From Azadirachta indica (Eukaryota > Streptophyta > Magnoliopsida > Sapindales > Meliaceae): DNA of 64,000 nt. The translations under genes and the position numbers were made by a program. The notes under the pieces were generated by a model that ran no database searches, was not told the DNA's origin, and was given only the letters and a program-made list of their open reading frames with translations. Positions 1 through 11,642 of this stretch are shown piece after piece (the stretch's first letter is position 1; each line of letters opens with the position of its first letter). The DNA is taken from NCBI GenBank assembly GCA_022749755.1, contig CM040448.1:14862169-14926168 (forward strand). Direction: 5' to 3'.

Positions 1-939
1 TTGATCTTTATATTATCGATTACAAATTATTTTTTTTAAAAAATCATATATCAAATAAATAAATAATGTACATACTAATATATTTTATTAATTTTTATTA
101 TTTATTATTGTACTAATATAATCAAAATTATTATAAATATAAGTATATTATTTAAAAGAGTATATATATATATATATATATCAAGACATCAAATTTCAAA
201 CTTTTTATTTTATTAAAACAAATAACTTAATATTTTTTTTACATGTTTTAAAATAAAAATATATATAATTTATATTCAGATTTTAGTTAGATTTAGATTT
301 CAGTCATGTTTAGCATTCAAATGAAAAAGAAAAAAAACATTACCTAAATCTTGTTTACATTTATGTTTTGGGTGGGGTGCATGTATAGTATATAAGTGAA
401 AAACAAAAAACATTAACAATAGCTTTTATAATATTTTTAAAATGATATTGTTCTGAGAAAAATGTGTTTGGCAATTTGTATGAATAATATTTTTTTAAAC
501 TAAAAAATAATGAGAACAGTAACCTATTTATTTTGCATAAAAAATATATTCAATTTAATTTTAAAAGTAAAATTTTTTATCTGTTAAAATAAATTTTATA
601 AAATATGTAACCAAACAAGTCTATAATTTTTAACCATATGACTTAAATTTCTCGAGTTATGCATTAATTATATTTTCTAAATTATAATAAATCTGAAAAC
701 CTGAAATAATACAATAAAAATTTAAAAATTTGAGAAATTTAGACTTAACAAATGTAAAAAAACTGAAAAAACATATCATACTCCACCCCAAACAAAATAC
801 CTCTAACGTTAAGAAAGTAGCATGATTAATCAATATATATATAGGATAATTTTACATACCTCCCTAAGATTTATAAAAATTACAAATAGATAAAACATTT
901 GTAAAAGTTTATAGAACTTCCTTTATTACGATTCGGAAA
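1..939. other. AT-rich intergenic DNA, no gene seen
   Basis: I see no coding signal on either strand here. The sequence is strongly AT-rich and contains a short (TA)n run at about 165-181. Its right edge is where similarity to the second half of the NAC/PMEI duplication begins. Confidence 0.6.
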
Positions 940-3660
940 ACATTAAATGATTAAAATGATCTCATCGACATATGTTAATAAAATAATTCTATTATTTTTT
1001 ACCTAATCATTTTTTTTAAACTTGTAACTTATTAACTAAAATGTAGTATTTGAAATTTATGCATTTTTTAATTATTATTATTATTATTTGTGAATGCGGA
1101 TGTGTGCCCATGCGTGTGTTGTAGATTCCAGTTATTTGGGCCTAATGTTGAGCCCAAAATTATAAAAGTGCTCAAAATGGGGTTCTGGCACAATTGGGTG
1201 AATAAGGATCTCGGCAAGTGGGCCCGACTCATGACAAACCCAAGAAGAAAAGCATAGAAGCCGAGCCCAATTCATGGGAAGCCCGAAGAGCGAAGTTGAG
1301 AGGCCGAAAATTTCCCTTCCTATTGAGCTAAGAATTCAAATGGAGGCAGATGGAGGACCGCCTTACCAACTTCATACAAATTCAAACTTTCGCTAAAATT
1401 ATAGGAGAGACCTAATTGCAGTAGAAAAAAGAAAAAGTGTATAAGCAAAAGAAAACATAGAAAAGAGGGATTTTTTTAAGGTATTATAATAATATATAAA
1501 ATTATTTGAAATTAATTAATTATTGGATAATTATCTTAAAACTGTTCTACACATTTGATAACTATAGTTTATTGGCTTTGAGGTCTTGCTTATATATTAG
1601 AATTTAGACAACATAGTTTAGAGGATTTTGAAATTTAGATGATACTAATACCCATTGCTAATAGGAAAATCGTTTTGTATGTTTTTAAATCCAATAAAAT
1701 AACCTTAGAAAAAATCTCTCAAATATTGATTAAATTAACCTTCTTGTGTTTTGCTTTTGACAGATTTATTATTCTTTTACAACTCTCAAGCTAATGGGAA
1801 TGTCAGTTTTTTAATAAAAACACATCTTTTTTATTATAACAAAAATATTTTTATAAACCTGCGAAATTAAATTAAAATTATGAATGAAGTTACTTATGCC
1901 TATAATAATATGATATCAAGATTTGTTGCTATATGTACATGTCCTCTATATCTTATAATACATATAGTTATTGTAAAATTAAATAATTATTAACATTAAT
2001 TCTATTAAAACAATTTGATTCATTTAATTTTGCATTCTGTTAGGGACCCGTCATCATAAGAATCTAGACAACGTTTTGTGAAAGGATAATGAAATTTGTA
2101 AACAATTAATGGTGTTATACCCAATGCCAAGAGGAATAACCTTATATATGTTTTTAATCTTTCTTTTCAAAAAATAGAGTTAATATTCTTTTACAACTGT
2201 CATACTAATGGGAGTATTAATTTTTCTTTAATAAAATAATTTTTTTAATTACAACAAAAATATATGGAAATGAAATAGAAAATGTTCCTATAAAATACGG
2301 TTTCCTAATTCATTATGGAAACCCTATTGAGTTTAATTAATTAATTTGTTGTTGACACTAACTAACTAGCTGTATATACATATCATAGTTACCTATATTC
2401 TTCATTAGTACTACAAATTCAACTTCAAGAGATCATGTATCAGCTTTAAGCTCATTGTCAACAGAGCGTCATGCAAGTTACATTGCCTCTAGGTTGCAAG
2501 ATAATATTTGATTCTACTGATCAACAGATAATACTTGATTATCTGTTGAAAAAAGTTCTTGAAAATCTCCCCCCATCTGATTGGGTGATTGAATGTAATG
2601 TTTATGGAAACAGTAAAGTTTGGAAGAAATTTTTTGAAGAAAAAAAGGAAAACACGCTCTATTTTTTTACAAAGCTAAAGAAGAAGAGTGAGAAAGGTTC
2701 AAGATTTAACCGTGTAAAAGAATGTGGAACATGGAAGTTCAAAAGAATACCAAAATCTATTCCCTCAGTTGTGATCATCAAAGAAAGCACATAGGTTCGC
2801 GGAGGAATTTTACGTTTGTGTGGAAGAAAGGCAGAGATAAAGAAAAGGGAGTTCGATGGATTATGCACGAATACCGCTTGGATGGTTGTTTATGACTAAA
2901 TAAGGAAAGGAATAATAATTTTCGGGATGATTATGTTTTCTGCAGAATAAAAAGGAAAGAGAAGATCAAGGAAGATGATGAAAAAGAAGTAATGGCTTGT
3001 TGTTCTTCTAGTGATATAACGAGAGGGTGTCAAGGGAATATTATGTCTACAGTTGAGCTATCGGATAGTGTGTTGAATATTGCTGAGAGGTTTCATAGCA
3101 TAGTATCTGTAGAACGAACGAATATTGGGATTAATGGTGAAGGATTGATGTATTCTGAAGAGATTGATAATTCCAATCTCGGTTTGAGTTTAAAGGACCT
3201 AGAAGATGATTATTTTAAGGTTGATGAACTTCAACTACCAGGCTTTTAGGTTGAAAGGCTTATAAACATTGTGGAGGTTCAACTTGTAAATGTTATGGAG
3301 ATTCAGCTGGATACTATACTAGACTGGAATACCTTAGAAGATTTAGAGAAAATTCTTTCAGATTCGATGGTAGAAAATTTGGATCATGATCTTGGAAGAA
3401 CCCAAGGTGAATTGCAAGACATCATTGCTAAAAAGCCTAAATTTTCAAGAACTGTATGTTGACGTTCTTGTTATGTTTACCGTTATTAATTAACCAATTA
3501 ATTTCCACTATTGATTTTAATTTGCTAGTGTATATGTTAGTTTAATCAAATTATAATTATTTCTTCAACAGTAATTAATTGAACTCTCGTCTAGATGCTA
3601 ATTGGCGGTTAGGATTTCGTTTGTAATAAAAAATTAAATACAAGTTTCTTTAAAAATATT
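940..3660 (+). repeat. Segmental duplication, copy A (NAC block)
   Basis: This stretch is collinear with about 6170-8955 plus 10603-10738. Shared landmarks include the GT-rich tract near 1090-1125, the segment near 1190-1250 containing cacaattgggt, the purine-rich stretch near 1415-1480, the whole NAC-like reading frame, and the 3' flank with attggcggttaggatttcg (near 3600). The duplicated block probably also includes the PMEI-like fragment at 4803-5217, because its counterpart lies at the far end of copy B. Similarity was judged by eye; it is high over the coding part and lower in the flanks. Confidence 0.85.
2471..3462 (+). pseudogene. NAC-domain transcription factor-like pseudogene (NAC-A)
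   Basis: The first part encodes a recognisable NAC domain. Subdomain A is LPLGCKIIFDSTDQQIILDY, followed by WVIECNVYG, LYFFTKLKKKS and a GTWK motif. After 2794 the similarity continues in another frame with WIMHEYRLDG (subdomain D) and FCRIKRKEK (subdomain E), then an acidic C-terminal region. NAC proteins are plant-specific DNA-binding transcription factors. Relative to NAC-B there is a 1-nt deletion near 2735-2750, a TGA at 2893-2895 and a TAG at 3247-3249. An upstream ATG in the motif gatcatgtat is followed at once by a stop, so 2471 is the first usable start. It sits about 5.4 kb upstream of its duplicate. I consider it non-functional. Confidence 0.87.
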
Positions 3661-4752
3661 ATATATAATTAATATTTAAATATATATATGTGTGTTCGTG
3701 TGCATTTCTATCCTTTCTAAACCATGGAGAACTCATAATTGCCTGAAGAAAAGAAGAAACATTGGTCTCTAAAGCTTGTAAAGAACAAAGTAAGAATCAG
3801 TTTTAGGGTTGAAATGTTTTGGTCCAATTCCAATATTGAACAAAAGCAGTGACGAAAGCAAATTAAAGGAAAATTATTGGTCTAAGCATATATAAGAGAG
3901 GTCTCCATTTCCGCAGGCATATCTAAACCAAGATCGTAGTTGTATTGATGCTTACAGCCCTTGAAGCTATGCTAAAAACTTGGATGATGGATATATCTCT
4001 TCCATATAAACATATAATCGTTGATATTCTCCATTAATTTTCGTTCAAATCTGTTACTCTTATTAGCAGTTTTAAAAAATAATAAATTTTTTTTTAATAG
4101 TAACCACTACATGCTCTCAATTTTTAGAAATAATCACTATTCACAATCTTGTTTAAAAATAAACAACTCAATATTTTTTAGACGAAAATATTTCATGACT
4201 AAGTTTAAAAAAAATAGTTACAATAACTTTTGAATTGTTGCAGTAAATTCAAAAGTTATTTTCGAATTTAAACATTGGCGCTATAGTACTTGTGAGTTCC
4301 AATAATGATGCTACAATTCAAAGTAATTTTGAAGTTTAATATTGTGTTTGAAGTCGAAAGTAATACAACATTATTATAGAAACTCAAAGTCACTGTTAAA
4401 ACTCAAAGTAACTTTCGAATTTATTTTAACAACTTGAAAATTACTATAGTATAAACTCAATAGTTACTATTACTACTTTTGTTAAAGTTGGTTGGGGCAT
4501 AAAATCGTTCAAAAAATTTTGAGTTAGTCTTTTTTTAATAGAATAATGAACAATTTATTTCTAAAACCTGGAGTAAATAGTGGTTAAAATCCATATTTTC
4601 AAAAAAAAAAAATTTCCGAATTTAATTATACAATAACTAGTAAGAATGAAATTAGCTTACCTTTAATATACATGCTTGATAAACTAATTAATTTGGTAGG
4701 TTGGCAGTAATATATATGATTTTTTCTTAGTGCTATGTCTATATAATTGGGC

Positions 4753-4789
<37 letters not shown>

Positions 4790-4802
4790 GATTGCGTACT
4801 CT
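3661..4802. other. Non-coding spacer between NAC-A and PMEI-A
   Basis: This is AT-rich DNA with no convincing reading frame. A (TA)n microsatellite lies at about 4757-4782. The sequence around it (tgtctatataatt, then the TA run, then aaagcatgatt) recurs at about 15515-15570. This shows that the left flank of the PMEI-like fragments was part of the same duplicated block. Confidence 0.6.
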
Positions 4803-5217
4803 AAAATACAAACACTATGCATTCAGTGCATAAAATCCGACCCCGAAGGAGAAAAAGCCAACAACATAACTACAGATATTGCAAGCATCGTCATAAACTG
4901 CATCAGCAGTCACGCCGGAATCCTGATAAAAAAATGTCTCGGATATGGCTGCTGCGTATTCTTCTGAGAAGAAATTTGTTGCCGTTTGTGAACACTGTCG
5001 CAAAGGTTATACGCGCGCAAGGAAGAATTCGTCTACAGCAACTGCTAATCTGAAGAAGGGTGATTATGATAATGCCAATCATTTTGCGATCGTTGCTTTG
5101 GAAGATGATGATGTTTGAAGTTGTGAGCCGGGCTTGCAACCTTATGAATTGGGTATTGTTCCACCTGGCGCTTTTACCAAAATAGGGTTTATGAAGACCT
5201 TTCTGGAATTGCGATGA
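4803..5217 (+). pseudogene. PMEI / invertase-inhibitor-like pseudogene (PMEI-A)
   Basis: This is a GC-richer island in AT-rich DNA. One frame reads TLCIQCIKSDPEGEKANN and continues DIASIVINCISSHAG, which is the N-terminal part of the PMEI fold with the Cys pair typical of invertase and pectin methylesterase inhibitors. After a frameshift near 4940 it continues with KKFVAVCEHCRKGYTRARKN and NLKKGDYDNANHFAIVALED. It then meets an in-frame TGA and ends SCEPGLQPYELG, then FTKIGFMKTFLELR. This matches the helical-bundle C-terminus of the family. No signal peptide precedes it, because the 5' part present in PMEI-B is deleted. Apoplastic enzyme inhibition is the family role; this copy cannot encode it. 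Confidence 0.8.
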
Positions 5218-6169
5218 CAATTATTTATCGACAACTATAATATATGAAATAATTAATTTATATATCTAATATATAGTTTCATATTACATGGAACAAAATA
5301 TATATATAAAATATTGAAGAAGAGAGAAATAAAACAAGTACTATCATACTTATATATATATGAATTAAATCTTTTAATATTATTATTTATATATCTTCTT
5401 TGTTATATATATTGCTTGATTCAGAGAAAAATATCTGTGAATTTTTTTCCACAAAAAGATTTTATATCATAGCACTAAAGACTTGCTTTTAAATATTCGT
5501 ATTGTTAAACTCTCATCTAATATTTTATACCATATTGTTAATAACTTTAATTTGTTTATAGTTCTTTTCTATGAATTTGTATGTGTATACGAGAATTGGA
5601 CTGCACTGGATTGTAATAAATTAAACTGAATTGAATTATAATAAATTACATATAATAAGATTTAATATAGTATTATATTTGATGTCTTATTGTATTGTAA
5701 AATATCAACTATATAAAATGTTGAATTATTTTTCTAACATTTAAATTAAATCGATTTTTACCTATAAAGTCTTATAACATCCAAATTAGAAGCAAGCCAA
5801 ACTATTAAATTATCTTCAATCAGAATTCTATTAAATTATAAATTATTTCAAATTAAAATCTTATCATGATTAATTTTTTAAATAACCTAAGAAATTAATA
5901 AGTATATAAAAAAAAGAAGAAAGGGGTTTTTTTTTCTGATTAGTATCAGATAAAAAAATTTGATATAACAGTTGGCACGCTAATTTCTAATTTAAGGAGA
6001 ATCATTATAATAAGAAAACTTCATGGTATACCAAAAGATATATTTTATTTGTATTAATTGTATACATGATTTGATCTTAATAAAATATTTGAGTATTTAT
6101 TTTTTATTTATATTAATTATATACATGGTTTAATATATTTACTCTTGACAAAATATTTTAGTATTTTTT
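5218..6169. other. AT-rich spacer between duplication copies
   Basis: No gene or RNA is recognised. There are scattered near-repeats of attgtatacatg at about 6055-6130 just before similarity to copy A starts. The (TA) and poly-A/T character is like the window as a whole. Confidence 0.5.
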
Positions 6170-7646
6170 TTTTTAAATAATTAAAATAATCTCATCAATA
6201 CATATTAATAAAATTATAATCCTATTATTTATTACCCATTCACCTTTTTTTAAAACTCTTAATTTTTTTACCCAAATGTAATACTTGAAATTCATATATA
6301 TTTTTTTATTATTATTATTATTATTATTTGTGTATGTGCAGGTGTGTGCACATGCGTGTGTTTTAGATTCTAATTATTTGGGCTGAATGAGAGAACCCAA
6401 AAACATAAAAGCGCCTAAATAGGGTTTTGGCACAATTGGGTCAATGGGGATCTAAGGCAAGTGGCCCAAATTACCATAAGCCCGACAAGATAAGCAAAGA
6501 GGCGGGGGGCACAACTCATGGTCAGCCTGACAATCTAAGCAGAGAGGTCGAAAATTTCACTTCTTATTGAGCTAAGAATTTAAATTGAGGCAGATGGAGG
6601 ACCGCCTTACTAACATTGTACAATCAAAGTTTCACTAAAATTATAGGAGAGACCCAATTGCAGTAGCAAAAAGAAAAAGTATTTAAGCAAAAGAAAACAT
6701 AGAAAAGAGGGATTTTTTTTTAGGTATTAATAATATATGTAATTATTTGAAATTAATTAATTATTGGACAATTATCTTAAAAATGTTCTACATGTTTGAA
6801 ACTATAGTTTATTGGCTTTGAGGCCTTGCTCATATATCAGAATTTAGACAACAAATTTTAAAAGGATTTTGAAATTTGTAGAGGATACTATTACCCATTG
6901 CTAATAGGAAAATCGTTTTGAATGTTTTAAATCGAATAAAATACCATAAAAAAATCTCTCAAATCTTGATTAAAGTAACCTTCTTGTGTTTTGCTTTTGA
7001 CAGAGTTATTATTCTTTTCCAACTCTCAAGCTAATAGGAATGTTAGTCTTTTAATAAAAATACATTTTTTTTAGTATAACAAAAATATTTTTATAACCCA
7101 GCGAAAGTAAATTAAAATCTGGAATGAAGTTACCTATGCCTATAATAATATGATATCAAGATTTGTTGCTATATATACATGCCCTCTATATCTTATAATA
7201 TATAGTTATTCTAAAATTAAATAATTATTAACATTAATTCTATTAAAACAATTTGACTCATTTAGTATTACAATCTGTTAGGGACCCCTCATCATAAGAA
7301 TCTAGACAACTTTTTGTAAAAGGATAATGAAATTTGTAAACAATTAATGGTGTTATACCCAATGCCAAGAGGAATATCCTTATATATGTTTTTAACCTAT
7401 CATTTTAAAAAAAATAGAGTTAATATTCTTTTACAACTGTCATACTAATAGGAATATTAATTTTTCTTTAATAAAATAGTTTTTGCATTACAACAAAAAT
7501 ATTTGAAAATAAATTAATATGGAGATGAAAATAAAAAATTTTCCTATAAAATACAATTTCCAAATTCAATATGGAAACCCTATCGAGTTAAATTAATTAA
7601 TTTGTTGTTATCACAAATTAACTAGCTATATATGCATATCCTAGTT

Positions 7647-7937
7647 ACCTATATTCTTCATTAGTACTACTCCAAATTCAACTTCAAGAGATCATGAATC
7701 AGCGTCAAGCTCATTGTCAACAGAGCGTCGTGCAAACTATTTTGCCTCTAGGTTGCAAGATAATATTTGATCCTACTGATCAACAGATAATAACCTATAT
7801 TCTCATTAGTACTACTTCAAATTCAACTTCAAGAGATCATGTATCAACATCAAGCTCATTGTCAACAGAGCGTCATGCAAACTATTTTGCCTCTAGGTTG
7901 TAAGATAATATTCGATCCTACTGATCAACAGATAATA
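7647..7937 (+). repeat. 145-146 bp tandem duplication at the NAC-B 5' end
   Basis: Unit 1 is at 7647-7792 and unit 2 at 7793-7937, joined head to tail. Each contains the motif acctatattct, the start region gatcatg(a/t)atca and the first codons of NAC subdomain A through caacagataata. NAC-A has one copy. Because 145 is not a multiple of three, reading from the first ATG (7694) runs out of frame and stops at 7903. The second ATG (7839) leads into the long NAC frame. Confidence 0.9.
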
Positions 7938-8810
7938 CTTGATTATTTGTTGAAAAAAGTTTTTGAAAATCTTCCCCCATCTAACTGGGTGATTGAATGT
8001 AACATTTATGGTAACAATAAAGTTTGAAAAAATTTTTTTGAAGAAAGAAGGGAAAACACACTTTATTTCTTTACAAAGCTTAAGAAGAAGAGTGAGAAAG
8101 GCTCAAAATTTGACCACGTAACAGAATGTGGAACATGGAAATCGCAGAAGGATAAAAAAATATATTCCCTCAATTGTGATCATCAAAAAAAGCACATAAG
8201 TTATGGAAGGAATTTTACATTTTCATGGAAGAAAGGCAGAGATAAAGAAAAGGGAGTTCGATGGATTATGCAAGAATACTGCTTCGATGGTTGTTTATTA
8301 CTAAATAAGGAAACGAATAATAATTGTCGGGATGATTACGTTCTCTATAGAATAAAAAGGAAAGAAAAGATCAAGGAAAATGATGAAGAAGAAGTAATGG
8401 CTTGTTGTTCTTCCAGTGATATAATGAGAGGGTTTCAAGGGAATATTATGTCTATAGTTGAGCTATCAAATAGTATGTGGAAAACTGCTGAGAGGTTTCA
8501 TAACATGGTGTTTGCAGAGGGAGCGAATATTGGGATTAACGGTGAAGGATTGATGTATTTTGAAGAGATTGATAATTCCAATCTCTACTTCAATTTAAAG
8601 GACCTAAAAGATGATTATTGTAAGGTTGATAAACTTCAATTGCTTGGCTTTCAGGTTGAAAGGCCTGTAAACATTGTGGAGGTTCAGCCTGTAAACGTTA
8701 TAGAGGTTCAGCTGGATACTACACCGGACTGGAATATCTCAAAAGATTTGGAGAAAATTCTTTCAGATTCGATGGTAGAAAATTTGGATCATGATCTTGG
8801 AAGAACCTAA
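7839..8810 (+). pseudogene. NAC-domain factor-like gene with one internal stop (NAC-B)
   Basis: A 324-codon frame (stop included) runs from ATG 7839 to TAA 8810, interrupted once by TGA at 8025-8027. NAC-A has TGG (Trp) at that codon, so one G-to-A change explains the break. The frame encodes NAC subdomain A (LPLGCKIIFDPTDQQI), WVIECNIYG, LYFFTKLKKKSEKG, ECGTWKSQ, the subdomain D motif WIMQEY and subdomain E near YRIKRKEK. An acidic C-terminal region rich in D, E, V and L follows. The spacing between GTWK and the WIM motif is unusual, and the canonical VLCR is altered. It lies 146 bp upstream of a Mutator-type insertion. It may be a recent pseudogene, an unusual allele, or a truncated N-terminal peptide gene; I favour a recent pseudogene. 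Confidence 0.85.
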
Positions 8811-8955
8811 GATGAATTGCCAAACGTCATTGCTAAAAAGCCTAAATTTTCAAGAACTCTATGTTGATGTTCTTGTTAGGTTTACCTTTATTAATTAACT
8901 AATTAATTTCCACTATTGGTTTTAATTTGTTAGTGTATATGTTAGTTTAATAAAA

Positions 8956-10602
8956 GGGAGAATGCCTGATTGTCCCCTATTGTTTGACCTAATACCCCAA
9001 TACCCTCATTTTGTTTCCATAATAACTCAAATTTCCCTTCTGTTAATTTACAGAGTTAAATATAATAACATATTAATCCTTAAAGTTTAGCCTTTTAACT
9101 TAAATAGTCTCAATAGTTTTAAAAATACTCACAAAAATTTTTATTTATTAAAAAATAACAATAATACCCTTATATAATATTAATTCGGTAAAAAAATATT
9201 TTCAACTCCTAATTGAAAATAAATATTAAAATAATAATATATTTAATTTTATAACACATTAATAACTAAAATTTATTAATATATTGTAAACAAATATAAA
9301 TAAATACTAATCTATAAAAAAAATATATTAATATAATACAATATTTATAATTCATAAATAAATATTAATATATAAATAAAATATTATAATACAATACTTG
9401 TAATTATATATAATCATAATTATTGTACTAAAATATAATAATAAAATTTTACAATATATTAACAATTCAATATTACATAGGTAGTAGAAAATAAATAAAA
9501 GAAAATACATATATATTTATTATTTTATTTATTTATTTAGGTAATTACTATTAAATAATGATATAATCATTATTTTTTAATAAATTGAGCCTTTTAGATG
9601 TATTTTTAACTTCTAAATGAAAATAAATGTTAAAATAATAATATATTTTATTTTATAACATATTGATAACTAAATATTTATTAATATATTATAATTAAAA
9701 TATAAATTTATTTATTTTATAATGTATGAACAATTCAATATTAATCAGGTTAATGGATCAAATTTTAAGAACTTATATCTCAAATTAATTCTTTTTCAAA
9801 ATTTAAAATAATAATGAGTTTTATAACTTAAAAACAAAAAAAGATGTTTCGAACTAAAAGAATGGATTCCACAACTAAAAAATACTTCAAATTAAAAGTT
9901 TTTATAAAAATATACAATATGTAATAATATGATATAACATTATTATATCAATTTATATAAATAAATTTGTATATGTAACAGTAATGATATGATTTTTTTT
10001 TTTTTAAGATATATTGTTCTTCATATGTGTTAGTCAATATAAATAAATATTTTTATATTAAAAATTAAATAAAATATTATAAATAAAAATTTATCTAAAT
10101 TTTAAATTTTTTATACAAAATAAATTTATCTAAATATTAAATAAAATTGAAAGACCAGTTTTATAATTTTAAAAATAAATAAAAAAATAATAATATTTTA
10201 TTTATTTTTAAAATTATAAAATTGATCTTTCAATTTATGAATATCATATTAAATAGAAATTTAAAGTTTAAATAATTTATATTTAAAAGATAATTTATAA
10301 ATTAGTTATTAATGTGTTATAAAATTAAATAAATTATTATTTTAATATTTATTTTCAATTAGGAGTTGAAAATAATTTTTTACCTAATTAATATTATATA
10401 AGGGTATCATTATTATTTTTTAATAAATTAAAATTTTTATAGGTATTTTTAAAATTTTTAAGACCATTTAAGTTAATAGATTAAACTTTAGAAACTCTTA
10501 TGTTATTATACTTAATTTTGTAAATTAACAAATTATTATGAAAATAAGAGGGGGATATCGGGGTATTAAGTCAAACAATAGAGGAGAATCGAGCATTCTC
10601 CC
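8956..10602. mobile_element. Mutator-type non-autonomous element with long terminal inverted repeats
   Basis: The left end is gggagaatgcctgattgtcc and the right end is its imperfect inverted complement, finishing gagcattctccc. The inverted repeats extend roughly 350 bp inward with similarity by eye above 80%. The element is flanked by a 9-bp direct repeat, TTAATAAAA (8947-8955) and TCAATAAAA (10603-10611). The interior is AT-rich with no transposase reading frame. NAC-A flanking DNA near 3540-3570 has the uninterrupted site. Long TIRs and 9-bp target duplications are typical of Mutator-like elements, so I call it a non-autonomous MULE/MITE. Confidence 0.88.
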
Positions 10603-10738
10603 TCAATAAAATTATTATTATTTCTTCAACAGTAATTATATTAAACTCTTAGGTGCTAATTGGCGGTTAGGATTTCGGTTATAATAAAAAAATTAAATAC
10701 ATATTCCTTAAAAGTATTAAATACATATTCCTCAAAAC

Positions 10739-11451
10739 AATGTAGGAAATCAAAAAATTAGAAGCAAAAATAGAGGAAAAACAAAATTTTTGGAGCACAG
10801 AATTGCAAAATTTTTCTGAATAAATTTGAACACTCTAAATTAAGTTTTTCACGATAAATATAAAACGAATCAATTCAGTTTGATTCGCTTTAGTTCTAAG
10901 TTTGGTTCCTTGGTTTCACTTCGGTTCCATGCTTCGGCTTTCAAAAATTTTTTGAATATATTTATATGAGTTCTTAAGTTATATAATAATTATCAAAAGA
11001 AATAATTTTTAAATTTTATAATATTTTTTTATATTTTTACATAAATTTATTTAAACAAATGTAAATTTTTTTATATATTTATAATTTTATTAAAAGAAGG
11101 TATTTAAATAAAATTTTATAGTCAATTTTAATTTGAATTCAATTTTTAACTGAACTCGAATCGAATCGACTAATTCAAAATTAAATAAAGTTAAACTTAC
11201 TTTTAAAACTTAATTGAACCGAAGCAAACATTTCTATTTGATTCGGTTCGATTGGGCCATTTTACCCAGCCCTACACCTTATATACTTCTCACAAGAGAC
11301 CTTCATTTGTCTCACATTTATTTGTGGGTTGCAACTATGTTGAAATGCTAACAATACATAAGATATATTATACTTTCTACGTGAACAATATCCCGTAAAT
11401 AGTCACATAAACAATACTCAGAAACTCAACACATTAACATTAACATTAACA
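10739..11451 (-). repeat. Copia-1 left (3') LTR, truncated and interrupted
   Basis: The segments 10739-10860 and 11275-11451 match 15213-15510 of the right LTR. An example is the stretch ending in cacattaacattaaca. The segment equivalent to 15115-15212 is missing. The right end is a short (attaac)n run, so the exact border is ambiguous by a few bases. Confidence 0.8.
10861..11274. mobile_element. 414-bp insertion inside the copia-1 LTR
   Basis: The right LTR reads continuously from ataaata into cactttatatac. In the left LTR, 414 bp are inserted at that point, between TA dinucleotides. The insert is rich in the motifs ttcggttc and gaaccgaa and ends gggccattttacccagccc, a terminal style common in small plant transposons. 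I see no clear terminal inverted repeat and no coding capacity, so the class is uncertain. Confidence 0.7.
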
Positions 11452-11642
11452 TTAATATTCTCCCCTTTTAATACATTGTTCTTGAACTCCAATAGCTTAC
11501 TTTAGTTGTTGAGATTTTTCCTTTGGCAAAGATTTTGTGAACAAATTAGCAAATTGTTGTTCTGACCTGCAAAACTAAAGTTGAATCTCTCCATGTTTAA
11601 TTGCTTCTTTAATGAATTGATGCTTAAGTGCTATATGTTTGC

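Larger units (their letters stand above)
6170..8955 (+). repeat. Segmental duplication, copy B (NAC block)
   Basis: This is collinear with 940-3550. The similarity resumes at 10603-10738 after a transposon insertion, and again at about 15515-16515 (PMEI flank and PMEI-B) after a copia insertion. Both copies keep the same gene order and strand (NAC then PMEI), so the original event was a direct duplication of a two-gene block. Confidence 0.83.

Noticed and set aside
4757..4782. TA-rich runs (also near 165, 15533, 19943, 21984, 39076 and 39920) as promoter TATA boxes
   Set aside because: They are simple (TA)n microsatellites without a gene start at a suitable distance, except possibly 39076, which is too repetitive to call.
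4815..5220. Minus-strand frames over the PMEI-A island
   Set aside because: Plus-strand translation matches the PMEI family in two adjoining frames; the antisense frames match nothing I know.
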